DNA from: Pedobacter sp.
Lineage (GTDB): Bacteria > Bacteroidota > Bacteroidia > Sphingobacteriales > Sphingobacteriaceae
NCBI GenBank assembly: GCA_031119475.1
Contig: JAVHXV010000009.1
Coordinates: 64,881-128,880 of the forward strand
DNA: 64,000 bases
Reading direction: 5' to 3'
Shown: positions 56,691 to 63,140 of the stretch, piece by piece
Layout of the letters: each line of letters opens with the position of its first letter
How positions within the stretch are numbered: position 1 is the stretch's first letter
The notes under the pieces: model-generated
Told to the model about the DNA's origin: nothing
Seen by the model: the letters and a program-made list of their open reading frames with translations, nothing else
Databases searched by the model: none
Made by a program: the position numbers and the translations under genes

Positions 56691-56850
56691 TCCGTTACTT
56701 TTTCTATACCAAAAAAATACCCTTTCCATACCCTGGAGGTATACAAAGGGTATAGAATAGGTAAAGGATAGGTATAGAAAGGGTATAGAAAGGGTATAGA
56801 AAGGGTAAAGAAAAGGTATGAAAAAGGTAGGGTTGGTATAGCGTTGGTAT
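56690..56850. repeat. TACCCTTTCTA (11-bp) tandem repeat with flanking inverted copies
   Basis: Bases about 56735-56835 consist of GGGTATAGAAA-type units of 11-12 bp (minus strand TACCCTTTCTA), about eight degenerate copies. An inverted ATACCCTTT...AAAGGGTAT pair lies at about 56717-56752. Two overlapping minus-strand ORFs exist only because the repeat lacks stops. Confidence 0.75.
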
Positions 56851-57053
56851 ATAGGTGGGGTAAGAAAAAAGTAAGTGAAAGCACCAATTGGAGGAGCTCA
56901 CACTGGAAATATTGAAGATAAAAGGCTCTGCCGAACTTCCTTTTGTGCTTCCCCAACGTTCAAGCTGCAACTTTGAACCTTCATCCTTTAACTTTCAACC
57001 TTAAACCTTCAACTAAACTTAGTATCTTGGTTGAAAATTAACCTCCACTCTCC
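56851..57053. other. Non-coding gap upstream of 57054
   Basis: No gene is supported. It ends in TTCAACCTTAAACCTTCAAC words, then TATCTTGG at about 57010, a possible weak -7 box for the next gene. Confidence 0.4.
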
Positions 57054-57623
57054 ATGAAAAGACTCCTGCTGATCTGCCTGTTGGCCATTGCATCAAAACC
57101 TTTAGCTGCCCAGAACGTAAACGGGGCTATACAGCGCGATTTTAGCAGTTATAGCAAGTTGGTGAGCGAAAGGAAAATCGACCAATCCTTGGAATATATC
57201 AATCCGAAGTTATTCGAGCTGTTCCCGAAAGACCAGATGAAATCGCTGTTGGAAGCGGTCTATAAATTGCCCAATATCGAATACAAATTGGGCATCCCCG
57301 CGATTACGGGCTTTGGGGAGCCAAAGCTGGTCGATGGGGCCAGTTATGTGAAGCTGGAAATCGTTTCTCCTCTTGAAATGAAATTTAAGGATATGGAGTT
57401 GGATGATGAATCGTTGGCAGGAATGACCAAATCTTTTGAAGCCAAATTTGGGGAAGGGAATGTGTCTTTTGACAAAACGACTGGATTTTTTAAGGTCAAG
57501 GCCAAGAAGCAGGTCATTGCAAGTTCCACAGACAAGGGTGAAAACTGGAAATTTGTGACGGTAGACAATCCTAAGATGAAAGCGCTGCTGTCGAAGATCA
57601 TTCCGGCCGAACTGTTGGAATAA
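57054..57623 (+). CDS. Exported protein of unknown function
   Basis: A 189-residue protein: signal peptide (MKRLLLICLLAIASKPLAAQ) and a mature region with the pattern YSKLVSERKIDQSLEYINPKLFELFPKDQM, typical of small periplasmic proteins of this phylum. No catalytic motif is visible and I know no family name. It probably stands alone: repeat tracts lie on both sides. Confidence 0.7.
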   Translation: MKRLLLICLLAIASKPLAAQNVNGAIQRDFSSYSKLVSERKIDQSLEYINPKLFELFPKDQMKSLLEAVYKLPNIEYKLGIPAITGFGEPKLVDGASYVKLEIVSPLEMKFKDMELDDESLAGMTKSFEAKFGEGNVSFDKTTGFFKVKAKKQVIASSTDKGENWKFVTVDNPKMKALLSKIIPAELLE

Positions 57624-57948
57624 AAGTGGCGATTGCAGATAGAAACTTTCGTAAGAGTTTCAAGTTGAAAGTTCCAAGTTGCAGGTCTGGGCGTCACGCT
57701 GTCTCCCTTTTGAGGGGCTAGGGGGAAGATGACATACCGTAGAAAGTAAAAAGTAAAAAGTTAAAATTTGAAAGTTGAAAGTTGCGGGTTTTTCAGTTGT
57801 GGGTAGCGGGATGTGAGTGTGTACTCGAGCAGGTCTCCATTTATGCGTGTTTGCGAGCGACGAAGAAACTGAAGCAATACCGAACCTTTCCCCATACCTC
57901 TCGGATGTCAAAACTTAATCGCTATCTTTAAAAAACTAGCAACAGCCC
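57624..57948. repeat. AGTAAAAAGTAAAAAGTT / GAAAGTTGAAAGTTGC tracts
   Basis: The 325-nt gap contains AAGTTGAAAGTTCC words, a CCCTTTTGAGGGGCTAGGGGG stretch, AAGTAAAAAGTAAAAAGTT units and the word TTTGCGAGCGACGA. TATCTTTA at about 57924 could be a weak -7 box for the next gene. No ORF is supported. Confidence 0.55.
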
Positions 57949-58494
57949 ATGAGCGCAGCCCTATCTAAACTTGTCTTTTTATTGGTTATCCCTGTACTCT
58001 TGAGCTGCCAATCGCCTGCGGCCAAAGTTGACCCTTCCACATCAGTACGTCCAGTAAAACGGCCAAATGTAAGTCAATCATCAGTGCGCATCGTCGATTC
58101 AAAGGAACACCAACCAAACTACATTACCTGTGATCTAGGTGGAGACCAGCGCTCAGATTCTGTAAAGATTGTCCGCAATCTGGACAACGGTAAGTATGGC
58201 CTGAAGATCATCTTTGGCAACAAACAGATCCAATACCTGGGCATGGGCAAAGATGTACTTGGCCAAGGCTTTGATAACCTCGATTGGATCGGCATTTTTG
58301 AGCGCGTACCAAAAGGGAATGCCTATTTCAATAATGTGGATGAGGAGGGCGATATCATTTCGGAAGAAGAAGTAAAGCCGGGCGACAAGATCATGCTCGA
58401 CAATGACGGGATCTTTATCCATCAAGCAGAATCCTGCGGCGGTGGCATCATCTACCTGAAGAATGGCAAATTTGCATGGATACAGCAGGAGTAG
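57949..58494 (+). CDS. Small lipoprotein of unknown function
   Basis: A 181-residue lipoprotein with lipobox LLSC (Cys20), a Pro/Ser-rich linker (22-55) and a globular C-terminal domain (TCDLGGDQRSDSVKIVRN; ...CGGGIIYLKNGKFAWIQQ). The pattern resembles VCBS/FG-GAP-like small domains only loosely. No family can be assigned. Confidence 0.68.
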   Translation: MSAALSKLVFLLVIPVLLSCQSPAAKVDPSTSVRPVKRPNVSQSSVRIVDSKEHQPNYITCDLGGDQRSDSVKIVRNLDNGKYGLKIIFGNKQIQYLGMGKDVLGQGFDNLDWIGIFERVPKGNAYFNNVDEEGDIISEEEVKPGDKIMLDNDGIFIHQAESCGGGIIYLKNGKFAWIQQE

Positions 58495-58817
58495 TGTTTT
58501 CTCCAGTCAATTGGCCCCAATGTAGGCGATCCTACATTCAACAGCTACTGGGTCATGTAGACCTTAAAACGACCATGCGTTATACACCATGTTTCGACAA
58601 ATAAGATCGAAAGTCCACTCGATAAAATTCTTCGTAACAAAGAAATAAAATAAACTATATTTGAGAAAAGGCTACACAGCAAACGAATCGCTTTGAGCTT
58701 AGTAACACACTGAATTTAAATTATTTAACGTATTGGTTTAATGAAAGTAGATTCGCCTATTAAAAGTTAGTGGCAAGCCTGGGCAAATACCTACATATTC
58801 CCATAACATAAGGCATT
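58495..58817. other. Gap ending in a degenerate attC-like right end
   Basis: A small hairpin GTAGG-CGAT-CCTAC lies near 58522. At 58725-58735 TATTTAACGTAT resembles the inner part of the attC-like site at 59962, GTTAGTG at 58766-58772 looks like a core site, and CTGGGCAAATACCT (58779-58792) matches the conserved block that follows the better copies. The left arm is missing. This may be the decayed left boundary of the cassette array. Confidence 0.4.
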
Positions 58818-59057
58818 ATGAAACACGAACCAAACGAGCAAATCACAAAAAAAGAAGGCTATGAAGCAATGCTATATGTGCTTAAAGCATATTGGGAGAA
58901 TAGCGGCTCCAATGATTTAACCGATATATTGAGTGGTGGCGAGTATTGGAAAGGAACTGATGAGCCGGCAGATTCTGCATTTTGGGCGTATTGGACGGAT
59001 GCCATTGATAAAGTAAGAAAAGATGGACCAATGTTTAAAGTTTTTGTTGAGAAATGA
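58818..59057 (+). CDS. Orphan cassette-type protein, 79 residues
   Basis: A small acidic cytosolic protein (KKEGYEAMLYVLKAYWE; ADSAFWAYWTDAIDKVRKDG), probably all-helical. It resembles small orphan proteins of accessory regions but has no named family that I recognise. It starts after a degenerate cassette boundary and its stop lies 44 nt before attC-like site 1, the classical layout of one gene plus its own recombination site. Confidence 0.6.
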   Translation: MKHEPNEQITKKEGYEAMLYVLKAYWENSGSNDLTDILSGGEYWKGTDEPADSAFWAYWTDAIDKVRKDGPMFKVFVEK

Positions 59058-59100
59058 GATGTAAGAAGCGTCAAGCTATAATTGCAACATGACTAGCTGC

Positions 59101-59241
59101 ACCTAACAGGGGTTTGGCAACGTGAGGCTGGAAGCCGAAAGCTACGCAGTAAAACTTGATGGAAACTCTTCTTTGACCGGTCCAGTTTTCTAGTAAATTT
59201 ACTTAAGCCACCAAGCTTCGCCAAGCCCCGGGGCGTTAGGC
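59101..59241 (+). repeat. attC-like site 1
   Basis: A 141-bp element bounded by ACCTAAC (59101-59107, fits RYYYAAC) and GTTAGGC (59235-59241, fits GTTRRRY), the integron inverse-core and core consensus. Inside, GGGGTTTGGC (59109-59118) pairs with GCCAAGCCCC (59220-59229) with one G-T pair. The middle is imperfectly paired, as in long attC sites. It is the best match of the three sites. Confidence 0.65.
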
Positions 59242-59244
59242 GTA

Positions 59245-59276
59245 ATACTGGGCGCATACCTGCAAAGCGCAAAAAG
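59245..59276 (+). repeat. Conserved post-attC block, copy 1
   Basis: AATACTGGGCGCATACCT followed by GCAAAGCGCAAAAAG, right after attC-like site 1. Copies follow at 60101, 60910 and 61595, each between a core site and the next gene. Confidence 0.7.
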
Positions 59277-59328
59277 CATTATACAAAATAAGCTTTACGA
59301 ATGGAATTATTAGATAACCGATAGATTT

Positions 59329-59940
59329 ATGAAATTTAATTTAAGAGCATCATTAATTTTATCATATTCAATATTATGTTCGTGCAGTTACGGAGTTAAA
59401 GATGAAGCCGAAAGAACGTTTATAGGAAACGACTATAGTGGAGTAAAATCATCGAATGCTATAGAACTACTGAAGCTAGGAGATAAAAATATCAATGATC
59501 AAAAATATGACGCTGCCCTTGAATATTACTTAAAGGCTGACAAGGTCGAACCAGATAACTCAACAATTCTTAATTCTATAGCAAACACAGAATCCTATTT
59601 AGGCAAAACGGAACATGCATTTTCACATTTTAGAAAAGCAATTGAAATAGACAGTTCTTATTTACACGCATACGCAAGTTATGGAACAAGCCTTGGAGAA
59701 AGCAAAAGATATGATGAAGCGATAAAAATACTAAAAATTGGTTATGAGAAATCGTCGCCCAGTCAATTTGTGCATTACGCTCTTAGTTTTAACCTAGCAA
59801 TTTACTATTACAAAAATGGTAATTGCAAGAGCGCAAATGATTATATTAAAATTGCTTTAAAGAATAAATTTAAGAATAAGAATTTCGATACCGAAATTTT
59901 TAAGGTAGCGAAAATTATAAATGAAAACTGCAAGCCCTAA
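59329..59940 (+). CDS. TPR lipoprotein of the cassette region
   Basis: A 203-residue protein with lipobox LCSC (Cys19) followed by TPR units (LLKLGDKNINDQKYDAALEYYLKADKVEPDN and two more, about 45-170). It is AT-rich in codon use compared with the core genes. The partner is unknown. It is the only gene between attC-like sites 1 and 2; its stop is 22 nt before site 2. Confidence 0.72.
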   Translation: MKFNLRASLILSYSILCSCSYGVKDEAERTFIGNDYSGVKSSNAIELLKLGDKNINDQKYDAALEYYLKADKVEPDNSTILNSIANTESYLGKTEHAFSHFRKAIEIDSSYLHAYASYGTSLGESKRYDEAIKILKIGYEKSSPSQFVHYALSFNLAIYYYKNGNCKSANDYIKIALKNKFKNKNFDTEIFKVAKIINENCKP

Positions 59941-59961
59941 AATGTATCAAGCTATTACTAC

Positions 59962-60098
59962 GCCTAACAAAGGCTTTGCCAAACCGAAGGCGCAGCCAAG
60001 CTCAGCGCAGCTAAATTGGCGGGAAATCATCTTCAACTTGTTATATTGCATATAATTTAACGTATACGCCAACTTCGCAAAGCCTCGGGGCGTTAGCA
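59962..60098 (+). repeat. attC-like site 2
   Basis: A 137-bp element from GCCTAAC (59962-59968, fits RYYYAAC) to GTTAGCA (60092-60098). AGGCTTTGC (59971-59979) pairs perfectly with GCAAAGCCT (60077-60085), and an inner TTGGCG/CGCCAA stem is shared with site 3. The central sequences of sites 2 and 3 (ATCTTCAACTT, TTATATTGC) are clearly homologous. Confidence 0.65.
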
Positions 60099-60145
60099 GT
60101 AATTCTAGATGCATACCTTTCTGGCGCAAAACACAGTTACAAAAA

Positions 60146-60796
60146 ATGACAGACAAAGAAATAAAAGAAGTTATTGAAGAAGAATTCAGGAGTAAAACAT
60201 TTGGATTAACAGAACAATTTCTTGAAATCCATAGTCCAATATACTTTGAAGACAACATTAATATTGCGAGAATAGACCGTGAAGAAGATGAAGGTCTTGT
60301 TATTGCTTATTTGCCTGTAAGTGAAGAGCCATTCTATTTTGCTGTTTATATCGATACTGAGAGCAAGCAGATATTTAATATAGGATCGGAATCTTGGAAC
60401 AGAGTTTATTTTCGAGCACATTCAGAAATCAAAACTGAAGATGAACTAAAATCTTTAACTGAGCTCAAACCAACAAAAAGTTGGAACAAGGGTGACTTAA
60501 GAGAAAATAAAAAAATGAAGGAGAAAGTGAGCTATATAGAGTTTTTGCCAAATCCAGAACCCGACGAATTTGAAGACAAGTTAAAAAAACTATTAGATTT
60601 CTTAGAAAAGGACGAAGCTGGGATTAAAAAACTTGTAGAAACGGCAGAAGGTTATATTCAAGTTGCCATGGACATTCATAATGGTAACGGAATGATCGGT
60701 GGACCAACAATAAATAAAGATTCTATAAGTCGAATGAGTAACCTAGGACTTGAAATAAATTTTGACATGTATGTCGGTGGAAACAGTTTCAAATAA
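60146..60796 (+). CDS. DUF4279-like protein of the cassette region
   Basis: A 216-residue cytosolic protein. The C-terminal ~95 residues match the DUF4279 pattern (SWNKGDLRENKKM; GMIGGPTINKDSISRMSNLGLEINFDMYV). DUF4279 proteins are often found beside toxins as presumed immunity proteins. The N-terminal half is an orphan domain with mixed strands. The stop is 5 nt before attC-like site 3. Its role is not proven. Confidence 0.62.
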   Translation: MTDKEIKEVIEEEFRSKTFGLTEQFLEIHSPIYFEDNINIARIDREEDEGLVIAYLPVSEEPFYFAVYIDTESKQIFNIGSESWNRVYFRAHSEIKTEDELKSLTELKPTKSWNKGDLRENKKMKEKVSYIEFLPNPEPDEFEDKLKKLLDFLEKDEAGIKKLVETAEGYIQVAMDIHNGNGMIGGPTINKDSISRMSNLGLEINFDMYVGGNSFK

Positions 60797-60800
60797 CTAC

Positions 60801-60907
60801 TGCTAACAAGGGTTTGGTAAAATTGGCGGAAATTCAACTTCAACCTTTTATATTGCTTAGGAAATTTAATGTAACCGCCAACTTCGCCAAGGCCCATGGC
60901 GTTAACT
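60801..60907 (+). repeat. attC-like site 3
   Basis: A 107-bp element between TGCTAAC (60801-60807) and GTTAACT (60901-60907); both deviate from the consensus at one or two positions. TTGGCGG (60823-60829) pairs perfectly with CCGCCAA (60875-60881). A GGGTTTGG/CCAAGGCCC outer stem has a bulge. The right end matches site 2 (CGCCAACTTCGC). Confidence 0.6.
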
Positions 60908-60909
60908 GC

Positions 60910-60958
60910 AATACTGGACGCATACCTCTCATGGTGCAAACCCCTCATGGTGCAAACC
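60910..60958 (+). repeat. Conserved post-attC block with a 16-bp tandem duplication
   Basis: AATACTGGACGCATACCT lies at 60910-60927. The unit CTCATGGTGCAAACC then follows twice (60928-60942 and 60944-60958, period 16). Other copies of the block have only one such unit. Confidence 0.75.
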
Positions 60959-61000
60959 TATATAATGTTCAAAACAATCTAAACCTCTCACTCCTAAAAA

Positions 61001-61579
61001 ATGGACTTATTTTTTCAAAACTTTAACATTGATCAAGCAATCAAAATACTAACTACCTTTCTTGCCTTTGTCTTGGCTATAAAGGCGATTATCGAGTATA
61101 AAAAAACTCAAAAATGGAAAAAAAATGAATTTTTAGCCAAAGAAATTAAGGATTTTTTTGCCGATAGAGAAGTAAAAAAAACACTGTTAATACTTGATTG
61201 GAATAGGATTGATCTGCCTCTTTATGATAACGAAATTCCAGAGAATAATACTCGTTCTATTTTTTACATAGATGAAATCCATTTGGCGAACTCATTATCA
61301 ACAGAACCAGAATCAGTATTTACAGATGAGGAAACCATTATAAGAAAAAGTATTGATGAATTTCTCGTTAAGCTTTCAATGTTTCAAAATTATATAGATA
61401 ATAAATTAATCACCACTAAAGATTTAAAACCTTATTTAGAATATTGGATAAACATGATTGGAGATAGGAACAAAGCTCAAAAAAATCCTATGTACATAGA
61501 AAATCTTTGGAAATTTATTAAGAGATATGAATATTCACAAGTCATCAAATTGCTAAAAAGTTTTGATCATAACATTTAG
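61001..61579 (+). CDS. Membrane-anchored orphan protein of the cassette region
   Basis: A 192-residue protein with one N-terminal membrane helix (about 13-33) followed by a Lys-rich junction and a helical cytosolic domain (about 40-190). The layout resembles small membrane effectors of phage-defence loci, but no family match is certain. Its stop is 16 nt before a post-attC block whose attC arm is missing. Confidence 0.62.
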   Translation: MDLFFQNFNIDQAIKILTTFLAFVLAIKAIIEYKKTQKWKKNEFLAKEIKDFFADREVKKTLLILDWNRIDLPLYDNEIPENNTRSIFYIDEIHLANSLSTEPESVFTDEETIIRKSIDEFLVKLSMFQNYIDNKLITTKDLKPYLEYWINMIGDRNKAQKNPMYIENLWKFIKRYEYSQVIKLLKSFDHNI

Positions 61580-61594
61580 TTTAAAAACTTCATC

Positions 61595-61627
61595 AATACT
61601 AGACGCATATCCCTCATGATGCAAACC
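61595..61627 (+). repeat. Post-attC block, isolated copy
   Basis: AATACTAGACGCATAT then CCCTCATGATGCAAACCG, with no core site or stem before it. This points to a deletion that removed an attC-like site after the 61001-61579 gene. Confidence 0.6.
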
Positions 61628-61698
61628 GTTCAAGTTTTTCATGCAAACTGCCGACACTTTTATATTTCCGACAGTTTTTAGGGATGCCTATTCCACTT

Positions 61699-61847
61699 CT
61701 AGATTGATAACCAGTTGTCCTTTTTTTCTGAAACAATTACATGGTTTCCTACATCGAAACCAAGTTTAGATATCCATTCCCACTGTAATAAATTACGGGA
61801 ATTGTTTCTGTACAGCCTGCCTTGTAGTAGACTTTAAGCCTGCGCAT
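61699..61847 (-). pseudogene. Frameshifted SymE-family toxin remnant
   Basis: Reading the minus strand from ATG 61847 gives MRRLKVYYKAG...TIPVIYYSG. A one-base loss then shifts the frame near 61776-61779, after which WISKLGFDVGNHVIV and the stop TAG (61699) follow. SymE-type proteins read S-G-K-W-L-x-K-x-G-F at this point, so a single missing base explains both halves. SymE proteins (AbrB-like fold, RNA-cleaving, originally controlled by an antisense RNA) act as toxins. The remnant spans 149 nt. Confidence 0.55.
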
Positions 61848-62225
61848 TCAGCTTGGAAGTTTGGGCTTTTCCCGAAGGGGTGCCTTTGGCACTGGTTCGC
61901 AAGCCCCGCATTTACAAATTTTGTTGGGTTGAGTTCTTGGGTGATTTTGTGTTTCCTTGCAGAAGCTGTTTTTCAACTTTTCGTAGATTGCATTTTAAAA
62001 AAAGTTTAATATGCATCCAGGTCACCGCAATCTACGTCGGAAAACCGAGATGATGCTGGACTCCCACAAGTTTGCCTGGGTGTATCGTGAGTAAGAAAAT
62101 TTGTTGGATTGCTCCAACGTAGATTGCATTATAAAGATGGGAATAATATTTTAAATAGTCGGAGATATCCGTTTAAAATCAGATAATTTTAAAATGAGAT
62201 AAAGTTGTGTAGATTTAAATCAGAT
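61848..62225. other. Non-coding gap with CGTAGATTGC repeats
   Basis: A GAAGGGGTGCCTTTGGCAC word is near 61875. CGTAGATTGC is at 61982-61991, its inverse GCAATCTACG at 62027-62036 and a third direct copy at 62118-62127. The first and third share 13 bp (CGTAGATTGCATT). A 27-codon ORF at 62011-62094 is not convincing. Confidence 0.45.
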
Positions 62226-63113
62226 ATGGCAAGAAAAAAACAAATTAGCAAACTCCCTTCTTTTGATGAACTACTAATTCCAACTGTAAAGGCTTTAATT
62301 GAATTGGGTGGTTCTGGAAGCGTTGAAGAAATAAATACTAAGGTTTATGAAATTGCCGAAATTGCCGAGGAAGTTTTACAAATTCCACATGGTGATCAGG
62401 GAAAGAGAAGTGAAGTTGATTATAGATTAGCATGGAGTAAAACTTACTTAAGAAAGTTTGGCTTATTAGAAAATTCTTCTCGTGGAATTTGGGCACTATC
62501 CAAACCAGAAATAGATGTATCTAAGTTAAATCATACAGAAATTGTAAAAACAGTTAGAGATCTGGAAAAACCAACACTATCAAAACCAAAAAAAGAGAAG
62601 AAAACAATTAACGAGATTGAAGAAGAAGTAAATGATGAGGTTGATAATACAGAAGAATGGAAAGACAAACTTTTAAACGTCCTATATAACATAACGCCTG
62701 CAGCATTTGAAAGGCTATCTCAAAGACTTCTTCGTGAAAGTGGATTTGTTCAAGTTGAAGTGACAGGAAAAGTTGGAGATGGAGGAATAGATGGTAAAGG
62801 TATTGTTAGAATAAGTGGGCTCTTAAGTTTCCATGTAATTTTCCAATGCAAACGTTATAAAGGCTCAGTATCACCGAGTCAGATAAGAGATTTTAGAGGG
62901 GCTATGCAGGGTAGAGCTGATAAAGGGCTTTTTATTACAACTGGTACATTTACTAGGGAAGCAATCAAAGAAGCAACTAGAGATGGAGCACCACCAATTG
63001 ATTTGATTGACGGAGAATTGCTATGCGAGAAATTAAAGGAATTAAAACTTGGTATAGATACAAAACTAACGGAAACAGTTGAAATAAAGAATGACTGGTT
63101 TGGTAATTTATAG
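62226..63113 (+). CDS. Mrr-type restriction endonuclease
   Basis: A 295-residue nuclease: Mrr N-terminal winged-helix-like domain (about 12-95), an acidic linker (about 120-145) and an Mrr catalytic domain (155-275). The active-site residues are visible: Glu162 (FE), Asp189 in GDGGIDG and Gln207-x-Lys209 in FQCKRY. Mrr enzymes cut methylated foreign DNA. The start MARKKQISKL is used; TTG 62205 upstream is not needed. The AbiC-like gene begins 27 nt downstream, forming a defence pair. Confidence 0.87.
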   Translation: MARKKQISKLPSFDELLIPTVKALIELGGSGSVEEINTKVYEIAEIAEEVLQIPHGDQGKRSEVDYRLAWSKTYLRKFGLLENSSRGIWALSKPEIDVSKLNHTEIVKTVRDLEKPTLSKPKKEKKTINEIEEEVNDEVDNTEEWKDKLLNVLYNITPAAFERLSQRLLRESGFVQVEVTGKVGDGGIDGKGIVRISGLLSFHVIFQCKRYKGSVSPSQIRDFRGAMQGRADKGLFITTGTFTREAIKEATRDGAPPIDLIDGELLCEKLKELKLGIDTKLTETVEIKNDWFGNL

Positions 63114-63140
63114 TCTATATATCTTGTCCAAAAGAAAACT

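Noticed and set aside
56639..56970. Two overlapping minus-strand ORFs rich in Tyr/Pro/Leu
   Set aside because: They arise from an 11-bp tandem repeat without stop codons, have no start signal and change meaning with the frame.
59947..60258. 103-residue minus-strand ORF
   Set aside because: It lies across attC-like site 2 and the start of the DUF4279-like gene, so it is a shadow of structured DNA.
60676..60948. 90-residue minus-strand ORF
   Set aside because: It overlaps the end of a real gene and attC-like site 3, with no start signal.
62011..62094. 27-residue ORF upstream of mrr
   Set aside because: No start signal or recognisable composition, and it spans an inverted repeat. It may be chance.
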